Origin: Flavobacterium sp.
GTDB taxonomy: Bacteria; Bacteroidota; Bacteroidia; Flavobacteriales; Flavobacteriaceae
Length of the DNA: 44,705 nt
NCBI RefSeq assembly: GCF_027533505.1
Contig: NZ_JAPZUB010000049.1
Span: 1-44,705 of the forward strand
Direction: 5' to 3'
Part shown: one piece after another, positions 17,975 to 27,238 of the stretch
How positions within the stretch are numbered: position 1 is the first letter of the stretch
Layout of the letters: each line of letters starts with the position of its first letter
Translations under genes and position numbers: made by a program
Notes under the pieces: generated by a model
The model's input: the letters and a program-made list of their open reading frames with translations, nothing else
What the model was told of the DNA's origin: nothing
The model's database searches: none

Positions 17975-19924
17975 ATGCGTTACAGATTTATTATCGGTTT
18001 TTTATTTTTTTATTTCTGGGTTGGTGCACAACCCCAGAGCGCCGATAGTTTGCAACAAGTTTTGCGCAAAGAAAACAATCCTGTCGAGCGCTTACGTCTT
18101 TTAAATGCTTTATCCGATGCGTATAAACCCGCAGCTCCAGAATCCATGCGAACCTATGCATTGCAAGCTCAAAAACTTGCGGTACAATTGGACGATCATG
18201 TGCAAGAAGGCTATGCCTTAATTAGTTTGGGGAACGCCGACGTATTGCAGTCGAATTACAAAAGAGCACTTCGCTATTTTCAACAAGCAAAATCTATTTT
18301 TGAAACCGAGAATCAAACATTACCCTCCGTAAAAATAGGAATGGCCAAAGCGCTCGGGAGTCTTGGAATTATTTTTTCAGAACAAAGTAATTACACCAAA
18401 GCGCTCGAGTTTTATTTAAAAGCAGTAACAATTTATGAGCAGTTAAACGAACCTGAACGATGTGCACGGTTGTACAATAATATCGGCGTACTTTACCAGT
18501 CGCAACAGGCTTATGGTAAAGCATTAACCTATTTTACAAAAACCGAAAAGCTGCTGAAAGATCCGAATGATCCTGTTTTGGGGGTGACGTATACCAATAT
18601 AGGCAATGCTTTGGTAGGTCAAAAACAATACACTAGTGCTACTTCGTATTACCAAAAAGCTCAAATTATTTTAGAGAAAAATCAAGACGCTCGGGGTCTG
18701 GGAGAATTATTTAATAATCTAGGATTGCTCTACCAAAAAAAAGGTCAAAAAACCGCGGCAATACAAGCCTGGCAATCGGCAGAACAAACGTTTACTGCTT
18801 TCGGAGAATCCTTTGGATTGGGCGATACGTACTTTTATTTGGCTCAGTTTTGGCAAACGGAAAAGCAAACGGATAAAGCCCGATTTTATGCGCAAAAAAC
18901 TTTAGCATTGGCGCGGCAAAATGACGTGTTGGAACAACAAATGCTGGTTGAGAAATTGCTCAGTGAATTGGCCGAAAAAGAAGGCGATCTCACGGCGGCA
19001 TTTCGTCATTATAAATTATACACGACACTTAAAGATAGTATTCAAAATGCGGCTTCCATACGGAAAGGTGTTGAGGCAGAGCTAAATTTTGAATTTGACA
19101 AACGCAATTTGTTGCAAAAAGAAGCCTTGTTAAAGAAAGACTTGCTATTGCAAGAAACCGCAAAGCGAAATCGCTTACAATTAGTATACTCCATCTTAAT
19201 CGCCGTGTTGTTATTTGGATTAGGGTTTTTATGGTATAATCGTTTGCAAATCAAGAAAACGTTGACGTTACAAAAAGAACTGGCCGAATATGAACAGAAA
19301 GCCTTGCACTTGCAAATGAATCCCCATTTTGTCTTTAACTGTTTGGGGTCGATTTCCAGTTTTATTGTGAATAATGGAAAAGAATCGGCAGTAAAATATT
19401 TGGCCAAATTTTCAAAATTAATGCGTTTAACGCTTGAGTTTTCAAAAGAATCCTTAATTTCGGTAGATAAAGAAATTGATGCGCTTCAAAATTATTTGGA
19501 ATTGGAGCAATTGCGGTTCAATTCGATTTTTGAATTTACCATTGAAAAGTCGGATGACATTGAAGATAATATGGGAATACCACCACTGCTCATCCAACCT
19601 TTTGTGGAAAATGCATTGATTCACGGTATTGTGCCGAAGAAAAATGCAGGGTTGATTTCCATCCGCTTTGATTTGGACGCCGAACAGTTGCGATGTACCA
19701 TTACCGACAACGGGATTGGGATTACAGCATCACAAAAAATAAAAGCGCAATCGGTATCGGTGCATAAATCCATGGCGATCGAAATTATTCGAATGCGCTT
19801 AGAAAAAATAGCCTCCACGACAGGGAAAACTGCGGGAGTTGAAATAAAAGAATTGTCCTCAGAAGGGACGGTATCGGGTACCGAAGTGATTTTGAGTATC
19901 CCTATTCAATTTATAGCACAATAG
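17975..19924 (+). CDS. TPR-domain LytS-type sensor histidine kinase
   Basis: Predicted membrane sensor that phosphorylates the adjacent LytTR regulator. The 649 residues read in order: signal peptide (1-19), periplasmic tetratricopeptide repeats (about 40-345, with typical ALSYF/ALEFYLKA and NNIGVLYQ helices), a charged coiled coil (365-400), one membrane helix (401-422), then a PF06580-type His_kinase domain with the phosphoacceptor His451 in QMNPHFVFN, and an HATPase_c domain with the N box QPFVENALIHG (541-551) and DNGIG (578-582). All catalytic motifs look intact. TPR in place of a classic sensor domain suggests sensing by protein contact. The response-regulator ATG lies 1 bp after its stop. 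Confidence 0.92.
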   Translation: MRYRFIIGFLFFYFWVGAQPQSADSLQQVLRKENNPVERLRLLNALSDAYKPAAPESMRTYALQAQKLAVQLDDHVQEGYALISLGNADVLQSNYKRALRYFQQAKSIFETENQTLPSVKIGMAKALGSLGIIFSEQSNYTKALEFYLKAVTIYEQLNEPERCARLYNNIGVLYQSQQAYGKALTYFTKTEKLLKDPNDPVLGVTYTNIGNALVGQKQYTSATSYYQKAQIILEKNQDARGLGELFNNLGLLYQKKGQKTAAIQAWQSAEQTFTAFGESFGLGDTYFYLAQFWQTEKQTDKARFYAQKTLALARQNDVLEQQMLVEKLLSELAEKEGDLTAAFRHYKLYTTLKDSIQNAASIRKGVEAELNFEFDKRNLLQKEALLKKDLLLQETAKRNRLQLVYSILIAVLLFGLGFLWYNRLQIKKTLTLQKELAEYEQKALHLQMNPHFVFNCLGSISSFIVNNGKESAVKYLAKFSKLMRLTLEFSKESLISVDKEIDALQNYLELEQLRFNSIFEFTIEKSDDIEDNMGIPPLLIQPFVENALIHGIVPKKNAGLISIRFDLDAEQLRCTITDNGIGITASQKIKAQSVSVHKSMAIEIIRMRLEKIASTTGKTAGVEIKELSSEGTVSGTEVILSIPIQFIAQ

Positions 19925-19925
19925 T

Positions 19926-20693
19926 ATGAAAATAACCGCCCTTTTAATTGACGACGATCCAAACCTACGCAGTGGTATGCGCGGTTTATTGTCTATGGTT
20001 GCTCCCGAAGTAGCGATTGTAGCCGAAGCCGATGACGTAGCCACTGGAGTCGCTGCGATTGAGAAGTGGCAACCTCAAGTTATTTTTTTAGACATCCAAC
20101 TCAACGACGGTACGGGGTTTGACGTGCTTGAATATTTTACAAAAAACAACACTACATTGCGAAGTCAAGTGGTATTTATCACCGCCCATGAGCAATATGC
20201 TGTGAAAGCTTTTCGGTTGAGTGCCCTTGATTATCTGCTCAAACCTGTCGATCCAGATGAGTTGAAATCGGTGGTCGAAAAGTTGAAAAAATCACAAAAT
20301 GAGACAACAGGAATCTCGCATGTCGAATTGTTGTTAGAAAATATCAAACGACAAACGAACAATTTTAAACGCATTGCCCTCACGAATTCTGATGGCATTC
20401 ATTTGTTTGAAATCGCCGACATTATTCGATGCGAAAGTGAGGATAACTATACCACATTTTACATACGAAACAACAAGCCGATTTTGGTTTCACGCACTTT
20501 AAAAGAGTTTGAAGAACTATTGCGAGACCATGGTTTTGTTCGTATACATCAGTCCCATTTGATTAATTTGACGTTCTTGAAGAGTTACGTCAAGAAAAAT
20601 GGGGGCTATGTAATCATGGCCGATCAAACCCATTTGCCCATTTCACAACGAAACAAAGAACGCTTGCAAGAATTGATAACCAAAACATTATAA
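19926..20693 (+). CDS. LytTR-family response regulator
   Basis: Transcription factor of the LytR/AlgR type, partner of the preceding kinase. The 255-residue product has a receiver domain (1-120) with the acidic pair in LLIDDDPN, the phosphoacceptor Asp56 in VIFLDIQLNDGTG, Thr86 in FITAHEQ and Lys106 in YLLKPVD. A LytTR DNA-binding domain occupies about 150-255 (EIADIIRCESEDNYTTFYI, LVSRTLKEFEELL, FVRIHQSHLINL). LytTR proteins bind pairs of short direct repeats; no clear such pair was found by eye upstream of the operon. It lies 11 bp before the secreted LRR gene, a possible target or input of the system. Confidence 0.94.
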   Translation: MKITALLIDDDPNLRSGMRGLLSMVAPEVAIVAEADDVATGVAAIEKWQPQVIFLDIQLNDGTGFDVLEYFTKNNTTLRSQVVFITAHEQYAVKAFRLSALDYLLKPVDPDELKSVVEKLKKSQNETTGISHVELLLENIKRQTNNFKRIALTNSDGIHLFEIADIIRCESEDNYTTFYIRNNKPILVSRTLKEFEELLRDHGFVRIHQSHLINLTFLKSYVKKNGGYVIMADQTHLPISQRNKERLQELITKTL

Positions 20694-20704
20694 CTACGCA
20701 GGAT

Positions 20705-23092
20705 ATGAAGAAAATTTTATTCTTCTGGTTAAGCATGGGTACACTTACCCTAGGAGCACAAACGGTTGTGATTCCCGATGCTGTATTGAAGAATAAATTG
20801 GTTAGTACTTCCTGTGCTGATTTTAATGACGATGGTATTTACGATGGTGATGTCGATACCAATAATGATGGTGAAATTCAAGTGAGTGAAGCCCAGGTTG
20901 TATTGCGTTTAAAACTAAACAATACTAATTTACCAAGCCCCAATGCTTTTACGGATGCCACGGGATTGAATGCCTTCACGGCTTGTCGCGAATTAAATCT
21001 TGCGTTTAATCAACTCACCCAGTTTGATGCGGTACTGCCTGCGCTTGAAATTTTAAAAATTAACAACAATGCGCTAAATACGCTTACCCTCAATGGACTA
21101 GGCTTTTTGAATGATTTAGATTGTTCGCAAAATAACTTAGGGGCTTTAGATTTACAACCCGTTGCATTGCTAGAATCCCTTCGTGCCGATTTTAATCCGC
21201 TGGGGACAGTTAATTTGGAATTCACACCCGAGCTCTCCTTTTTATCGTTACAAAGTTGTAGTCTTTCGACACTTAATTTATCGTCGACGCCAGGGATTAT
21301 TTTTTTAAAGTTATCAGACAATTCATTTACGCCAAATCTTAATGCTTTGGTGAATTTGAAAACCCTAATTGCTCGAAACATGGGGTTGCAAAATTTAGAT
21401 CTATCGTCAAATACCAACTTGTTGAGTGTGGATCTCAGTCAAAATAGCTTTTCGTCTTTTGTGTTTCCCTTAGCGCCGAGTTTAAATTCGGTTACTATTT
21501 CTAGTTGTCCTAATGTATCTTCGCTCAACCTTAATTCTTTAAAAGGACTTACCTTTTTGGAATGTAATAACAATCCCTCCTTACAGTTTATTTTTGCCAA
21601 AAACGGACAGAGTACCTATCAGCAACTTACGTTAACGAGTTTGCCCAGTTTACAATACGTTTGTGCCGATGCAACGGCTTTTGATGACTTTCAAACTGCT
21701 TTGGGCACTTCCACCGTTCCTGTCAACGACTTTTGTACAATACCGCCAGGGGGCAATTACAACACCCTTCGCGGAACAGCCCGATGGGATGCAGGGCAGA
21801 ATGGATGCGATTCAAATGATGCTCCTGTTCGTTATTTAAAACTTAAAGTCGAAGGAGGAGCCAATTACGGTACGTTTACTGCTAACGATGGTTCATACGC
21901 ATTATTTCCCAACACGGGGGTTAATTATATCCTTTCGCCTTGGGTTGAAAATGCAGTGAATACCACAGTTACGCCATCTCAACAGACAATTACATTTTCC
22001 CAACAAAATGGGCAAGAGCAAATTGTAGATGTGTGTTTAGCACCCAACGGAGTGTATCACGATGTAGAAGTGGCAGTCGCACCACTATATTTATTTCAGC
22101 CCGGGACTACCAATACCTTAGTTGTTGTTCTTCGTAATAAAGGCAACCAAATGTCCAACGGAACATTTTCCTTGAGTTATGATGCTACACGCTGTACCTA
22201 CCTGAATGCCACAGTGGTGCCAAATCAGAGTGGGGGAGGACTTATTACGTGGAATTACACGGGCCTACAACCATGGGCAACACAAACAGTTTATGTGCAA
22301 TTGGCCGTGAATGCAGAAACCGATGCGATTCCTGTATGGGTAGGCGATACCTTGCCTTTTCAAGCCACCGCAACTCCTGTAGATAGTGATCAACAGCCCA
22401 ACGACGATTCGTTTGTGATTGAACAGCCGGTAATTGCATCATTTGAACCCAACTCATTATTGTGTTTACAAGGGGCTCAATTGCCTACAGCCGCAATTGG
22501 TTCGTATTTGCATTACATGATTAACTTTGAAAATACGGGAGCGACTCAAGCGGCGCAAGTCGTGGTTCGATTAGATATAAATGGGACTGAATTTGATATA
22601 GATTCTTGGCAAATTCTCGATACTTCTGCTCCTGCAGTGGTTCGTCAAAAGGATGCATTAATTGATATCTTTTTTCCAAATTTACAAATCGATACCGGCG
22701 GTCATGGCAATGTGTTGATGCGAATTCGTTCAAAGGATTCTTTGGGCAATGGAGACGATGTAAACAGCCGTGCGGATATTTTCTTTGACTATAATCTTCC
22801 TCTAAATACGGGGATTATCCAAACGGTTTATCAAGATTTGAATCTACCGGAAACCCCTGATAGTGTGGGGATAATTGTAGCGCCTAATCCCGTAAGCGAT
22901 TTTGTGAACATTCATGCATCGGCAGCCATTCAAAAAATTGAAGTGTACGACAATCAAGGACGTTTGTTGCACATTCGATATACCCAAGGATTACAAGATG
23001 CACTTGATTTTCAACAAAAAGCTTCGGGGGTTTATTGGATAAAAGTAGAAACAGAAAACGGAAGTGCTGTGAAAAAACTGATTAAGAACTAA
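20705..23092 (+). CDS. T9SS-secreted EF-hand and leucine-rich-repeat protein
   Basis: Large predicted cell-surface or secreted protein of 795 residues; function unknown. It has a signal peptide (1-18), a perfect EF-hand-type calcium loop at 51-62 (DTNNDGEIQVSE) just after the IPDAVLKNKL motif common in Bacteroidota LRR proteins, about ten LRRs of 20-22 residues (about 85-330, for example LEILKINNNALNTLTL), and two beta-rich domains (about 345-560 and 575-700). The second, FEPNSLLC to IFFDYNLPLNTG, resembles the DUF7619-like domain found before sorting signals. A type A T9SS sorting domain closes the protein (726-795, APNPVSDFVNI to KKLIKN). It follows the regulator by 11 bp. No hairpin terminator is evident after it. 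Confidence 0.88.
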   Translation: MKKILFFWLSMGTLTLGAQTVVIPDAVLKNKLVSTSCADFNDDGIYDGDVDTNNDGEIQVSEAQVVLRLKLNNTNLPSPNAFTDATGLNAFTACRELNLAFNQLTQFDAVLPALEILKINNNALNTLTLNGLGFLNDLDCSQNNLGALDLQPVALLESLRADFNPLGTVNLEFTPELSFLSLQSCSLSTLNLSSTPGIIFLKLSDNSFTPNLNALVNLKTLIARNMGLQNLDLSSNTNLLSVDLSQNSFSSFVFPLAPSLNSVTISSCPNVSSLNLNSLKGLTFLECNNNPSLQFIFAKNGQSTYQQLTLTSLPSLQYVCADATAFDDFQTALGTSTVPVNDFCTIPPGGNYNTLRGTARWDAGQNGCDSNDAPVRYLKLKVEGGANYGTFTANDGSYALFPNTGVNYILSPWVENAVNTTVTPSQQTITFSQQNGQEQIVDVCLAPNGVYHDVEVAVAPLYLFQPGTTNTLVVVLRNKGNQMSNGTFSLSYDATRCTYLNATVVPNQSGGGLITWNYTGLQPWATQTVYVQLAVNAETDAIPVWVGDTLPFQATATPVDSDQQPNDDSFVIEQPVIASFEPNSLLCLQGAQLPTAAIGSYLHYMINFENTGATQAAQVVVRLDINGTEFDIDSWQILDTSAPAVVRQKDALIDIFFPNLQIDTGGHGNVLMRIRSKDSLGNGDDVNSRADIFFDYNLPLNTGIIQTVYQDLNLPETPDSVGIIVAPNPVSDFVNIHASAAIQKIEVYDNQGRLLHIRYTQGLQDALDFQQKASGVYWIKVETENGSAVKKLIKN

Positions 23093-23213
23093 TCCATTTA
23101 CTTATAGTCTTTCATTTTTTAGTGTGAATACTAGCTTATTTTCAGTCTGAAGTATAGCTATATCAATCTTGCAAAATTTATTATTTATTTAACGAAAACG
23201 TTGGATATTTTCC

Positions 23214-23244
23214 TTTTTAGTTCGTGGTTAATTCCCTAATTTTG
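23214..23244 (+). promoter_or_regulatory. Promoter of gltA
   Basis: TAATTTTG at 23237-23244 is a full -7 match. A weak -33 (TTTT at 23214-23217) stands 19 bp upstream. Start near 23248, leader about 37 nt. The same spacer also holds an 11-bp palindrome TTCAGTCTGAA at 23141-23151 of unknown role. Confidence 0.55.
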
Positions 23245-23284
23245 TTAAATTATTATTTATCAGATTTAATTTCCTATTTATATT

Positions 23285-24568
23285 ATGTCAAAAACAGCGA
23301 TATTAGAAATTGATGGCAAGAAGTATGAGTTTCCCATGATTGTTGGAAGCGAAAATGAAGCCGCCATTGACATCGAAAAGTTACGTGCTTTAACGGGTGC
23401 TATTACGTTGGACCCAGGGTACAAAAATTCAGGTTCCTGTGAGAGTAAAATCACTTTTCTCGATGGGGAAGAAGGAATTCTTCGTTACCGAGGTTATGCC
23501 ATTGAAGAGTTGGCCGAAAAAGCAAGTTTTCTAGAGGTATCTTATTTGTTGATTTTCGGTGAGCTTCCAACGCGTACGCAACTTGATCAATTTGAAGACG
23601 ATATTCGTAAATATACTTTGGTCAATGAGGAAATGAAAAACATCATCGATGGGTTTCCAAAAACAGCTCACCCCATGGGCGTTTTGGCTTCTCTGACCAG
23701 TGCCTTAACCGCATTCAATCCCAAGTCGGTAGATCCCCATGATGACAAAGAAATGTATATCGCTGTGTGTAAAACAATGGCGAAGTTTATTGTGATTGCT
23801 ACATGGACTTATCGTAAATCTATGGGATTCCCTTTGAATTATTACGACAATACGAAAGGCTATGTGGAAAATTTCATGCGATTAATGTTTGAATTGCCTA
23901 CCGGTCCTTATCAATCCGATAAAGTCATTGTAGAAGCATTGGATAAATTATTCATTTTGCATGCCGACCACGAGCAAAACTGTTCCACTTCAACGGTTCG
24001 AATCGTAGGCTCTTCGCATGCAGGATTGTTTGCTTCGATTTCTGCTGGAGTTTCTGCTTTATGGGGTCCCTTACATGGAGGAGCCAATCAAGCGGTTTTG
24101 GAGATGTTGGAACAAATTAATAATGATGGAGGCGATGTCGCCAAATATGTTTTAAAAGCGAAAGATAAAGACGATCCCTTCCGATTAATGGGCTTTGGTC
24201 ACCGCGTTTATAAAAATTTTGACCCTCGTGCAAAAATTATCAAGAAAGCGGCCGATGAAGTCTTGTCTAAATTAGGTGTTGACGATCCGCTTTTGGATAT
24301 TGCAAAACAGTTGGAGCAAGTAGCTTTGGAGGATGATTATTTCAAATCACGTAATTTATATCCTAATGTAGATTTCTATTCGGGGATTATTTACCGTGCT
24401 CTAGGGATACCGACAGAAATGTTTACCGTGATGTTTGCCATTGGACGTTTGCCCGGTTGGATTGCCCAATGGAAAGAAATGCGTATCAATAAAGAACCTA
24501 TCGGAAGACCACGTCAGGTGTACACTGGGTATGCTTTGCGTCCCTTTGTTCCAGTTGAACAACGATAA
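23285..24568 (+). CDS. gltA: Citrate synthase
   Basis: Condenses oxaloacetate and acetyl-CoA to citrate, the entry step of the TCA cycle. The 427-residue product is the large, E. coli-like type (hexameric, often NADH-sensitive). Catalytic residues are visible in LWGPLHGGANQ (the His equivalent to E. coli His264), GFGHRVYKNFDPRA (His305 equivalent) and YPNVDFYSG (Asp362 equivalent), with FILHADHEQNCSTSTVR upstream. It is monocistronic, with its own promoter and terminator. Confidence 0.97.
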   Translation: MSKTAILEIDGKKYEFPMIVGSENEAAIDIEKLRALTGAITLDPGYKNSGSCESKITFLDGEEGILRYRGYAIEELAEKASFLEVSYLLIFGELPTRTQLDQFEDDIRKYTLVNEEMKNIIDGFPKTAHPMGVLASLTSALTAFNPKSVDPHDDKEMYIAVCKTMAKFIVIATWTYRKSMGFPLNYYDNTKGYVENFMRLMFELPTGPYQSDKVIVEALDKLFILHADHEQNCSTSTVRIVGSSHAGLFASISAGVSALWGPLHGGANQAVLEMLEQINNDGGDVAKYVLKAKDKDDPFRLMGFGHRVYKNFDPRAKIIKKAADEVLSKLGVDDPLLDIAKQLEQVALEDDYFKSRNLYPNVDFYSGIIYRALGIPTEMFTVMFAIGRLPGWIAQWKEMRINKEPIGRPRQVYTGYALRPFVPVEQR

Positions 24569-24576
24569 CCTGTTAC

Positions 24577-24606
24577 AAAAACTCTCCTTTAGGAGAGTTT
24601 TTTTTG
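24577..24606 (+). terminator. Intrinsic terminator of gltA
   Basis: A perfect stem ACTCTCC/GGAGAGT (24581-24587 with 24592-24598) with a TTTA loop, flanked by AAAA and eight Ts, lies 8 bp after the gltA stop. Confidence 0.93.
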
Positions 24607-24807
24607 TGCCCTTTATTTTTTTGTAAGAAAAATATTATATAAAATATTAAAATATGTTTTTCAACGATTTAATAAGTTTTTTGTCGTTGTTTTTAAAAAC
24701 ATTCAATAATTTAGTGCAACAAAACACACAGAATCATAGGTCAAACTTAATTTAAATTATCATGTAGAAAAAGAACCCCAAACATTAACCTACCCCACTT
24801 CAAACTA

Positions 24808-27237
24808 ATGCCTATGGAAACGAAAAGAATTACCTCATGGTGGGCGTGCCTTGCCCTCGGCACCCCTTTTATGTTCTTCGCACAGACGCCTCCTTTAAAC
24901 AACACGTTTCAAGGACAACAAACCGGAACCAACAATGTTGGAAGCTACAATGCCGGTTTTGGTTTTTTTACACTTACCAACAACGGCGGTCAAAGTAACG
25001 CTGGATTCGGAAACAACGTCTTAACCCTATCCAAAGGAAGCTTCAATTGTGGTTTTGGTAATGGAGCCCTAGCCAACAATGATACAGGAGAGCTCAACGT
25101 GGCTATCGGTACGCGGGCCTTAGAAAACAATTTCACAGGCAATCGGAATGTCGCTATTGGTCACCGAAGTATGGGAAATGTTATTAATCCGGGTTCTAAT
25201 AATACAGCTGTTGGATTTGGGAGTCTTTTTAGTACGTATGGAAGTGGAAATGTAGCGTTGGGGAGTATGACCCCACGACACATGACCTCTGGTAACGGAA
25301 ATATTTTCATAGGAAACGAAACCGCAGTAAATTTACTTACGGGCGATAATAACGTCTTCCTAGGTCGTGTAACGGTTTCTACTGATCCTACCACACCCAT
25401 TATTGCTGGAAATAATCTCGATCGAAGTATGATTTTTGCTGATGGGGCGGGTAACCAACGCATATTTGTTTCAGCTACAGGTAATGTCGGTTTGGGTTTA
25501 GGAAACAACGTGATTCCCAACAACCGTTTGGATGTCAATGGGGGCGTTGTCATTGGCCGCAATTATACCTCGCGAAGTTGGCCAACCCCTACCGCTGGAT
25601 TTACAGCCCCTACCAACGGACTTTTAGTTGAGGGCCGTGTGGGATTTGGAACTGCTACTCCAGGAAATCGTTTGGAAATTGCACAAGGAACTCCCGGAGC
25701 TTCTGGGTTGCGTTTTACCAATCTTACCAGTGCTTTTGTGCCTACGAATACCACCTTTAGCGATAAATTTTTAACCGTTAATGCAGCAGGTGATGTCGTA
25801 TTGGAACGCATTCCTTCGTTTACAATTTCTAATCAATTGCAATCCACTCAAAATACGTTGCAAAGTAATGTCAATGGAGTAACTACTTCGACGCCTATCA
25901 TCAATTCGGTGGCTACCGTAATCAACGAAGGCAACCAGTTGGTCACAATTATTAATGGTGTTCCAAGCGCGCCTGTGACGTTACCCATTCCAGCTTACAT
26001 TGACACGGATGGACAAACCTTAGCGTTAAACGGTCAGGTGCTCTCGATTTCTAATGGAAATTCGGTTACCTTACCCGTCGATGGCGATTCGAATGCGACC
26101 AATGAGTTGCAAACGTTGACACAAAATGGGAATACAATAACGCTTTCCAACGGCGGCGGTTCGTTCACGCTCCCTGTTGATACAGATACAGATGGACAAA
26201 CCTTAGCGTTAAACGGTCAGGTGCTTTCGATTTCTAATGGAAATTCGGTTACCTTACCCGTCGATGGCGATTCGAATGCGACCAATGAGTTGCAAACCTT
26301 AACGCAAAACGGAAATACAATAACACTTTCCAACGGAGGGGGGTCGTTTACGCTGCCTGTTGATACAGATACGGATGGACAAACCTTAGCGTTAAACGGT
26401 CAGGTGCTCTCGATTTCTAATGGAAATTCGATTACCTTACCCGTCGATGGCGATTCGAATGCTACCAATGAGTTGCAAACCTTAACGCAAAATGGAAATA
26501 CAATAACACTTTCCAACGGCGGCGGTTCGTTTACGCTCCCTGTTGATACGGATGCGCAGACCTTAGCATTAAATGGTAATGTGTTGTCCATTTCCAATGG
26601 AAACAACATTACATTGCCGACCACTCAAATCACAGCGGGAACCAATGTTACCGTAACTGGCAATGGAACGGCAGCAACCCCCTTTGTAATCAATGCAAAT
26701 GATACAAGTTTATACTCAGCCAACGGTAGTATAAATCAAGCCACCACTACGGGATTGAATCGCGTGGTGACGATGAATAACCGCAACATTTGGTTTAACT
26801 CAACCGGCAGTGGAAATAATGGAAAAATTTACATCGGAAATACGGCGACCTATCCCACCAGTACAGGAAATTATCGCTTGTATGTTGAAGGAGGTATTTT
26901 GACAGAAAAAGTGAAAGTAGCCTTACGAAGTACAGCCAATTGGGCGGATTATGTTTTTGCCGATGACTACCGTTTAATGCCTTTGAACGAAGTGGAAGCC
27001 TTTATTCAAAAAAACAAACATTTACCCGGTGTGGCGTCTGCTGAAACTTTGGCCAAAGAGGGATTGGATGTAGCTGCTATGCAAGCCAAACACATGGAAA
27101 AAATTGAAGAATTGACGCTGTATGTAATCGATCAAAATAAAACGATTCAAGCACAACAAGCTACGCTAACACAGCAACAAAAAGAAATCAATCAGTTAAA
27201 AGCACAATTAGCGCTTTTGATCCAAAAAATGAAATAA
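24808..27237 (+). CDS. YadA-head-like repeat surface protein
   Basis: Predicted adhesin-like fibrous surface protein of 809 residues, function unknown. In order: signal peptide (to about residue 25; a second ATG two codons later is equally possible); nine degenerate 14-17-residue repeats of the SNAGFGNNVL or RNVAIGHRSM type (about 43-190), which are the signature of YadA/Hep_Hag left-handed beta-rolls; two VGLG/NRLDVNG-type beta segments (225-295); three nearly identical 61-residue repeats (402 to about 582); and a C-terminal domain (about 685-809) reading WADYVFADDYRLMPLNEVE, HLPGVAS and IEELTLYVIDQNK before a coiled coil. That C-terminal domain is common in Bacteroidota surface proteins and recalls tail-fibre trimerisation or chaperone ends. 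There is no T9SS sorting domain and no YadA membrane anchor. The next gene starts 1 bp after its stop. Confidence 0.85.
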   Translation: MPMETKRITSWWACLALGTPFMFFAQTPPLNNTFQGQQTGTNNVGSYNAGFGFFTLTNNGGQSNAGFGNNVLTLSKGSFNCGFGNGALANNDTGELNVAIGTRALENNFTGNRNVAIGHRSMGNVINPGSNNTAVGFGSLFSTYGSGNVALGSMTPRHMTSGNGNIFIGNETAVNLLTGDNNVFLGRVTVSTDPTTPIIAGNNLDRSMIFADGAGNQRIFVSATGNVGLGLGNNVIPNNRLDVNGGVVIGRNYTSRSWPTPTAGFTAPTNGLLVEGRVGFGTATPGNRLEIAQGTPGASGLRFTNLTSAFVPTNTTFSDKFLTVNAAGDVVLERIPSFTISNQLQSTQNTLQSNVNGVTTSTPIINSVATVINEGNQLVTIINGVPSAPVTLPIPAYIDTDGQTLALNGQVLSISNGNSVTLPVDGDSNATNELQTLTQNGNTITLSNGGGSFTLPVDTDTDGQTLALNGQVLSISNGNSVTLPVDGDSNATNELQTLTQNGNTITLSNGGGSFTLPVDTDTDGQTLALNGQVLSISNGNSITLPVDGDSNATNELQTLTQNGNTITLSNGGGSFTLPVDTDAQTLALNGNVLSISNGNNITLPTTQITAGTNVTVTGNGTAATPFVINANDTSLYSANGSINQATTTGLNRVVTMNNRNIWFNSTGSGNNGKIYIGNTATYPTSTGNYRLYVEGGILTEKVKVALRSTANWADYVFADDYRLMPLNEVEAFIQKNKHLPGVASAETLAKEGLDVAAMQAKHMEKIEELTLYVIDQNKTIQAQQATLTQQQKEINQLKAQLALLIQKMK
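26011..26553 (+). repeat. Three in-frame 183-bp tandem repeats
   Basis: Units begin at GGACAAACC at 26011, 26194 and 26377, each 183 bp (61 codons); the last is 6 bp shorter and is followed by a degenerate partial copy to about 26625. Units differ mostly at synonymous sites. Because each unit is a whole number of codons, recombination between them would change protein length without breaking the frame. Confidence 0.9.
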
Positions 27238-27238
27238 G

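Noticed and set aside
24808..27237. Phage tail fibre or prophage remnant
   Set aside because: The C-terminal end recalls tail fibres, but a signal peptide is present and there are no phage genes around it.
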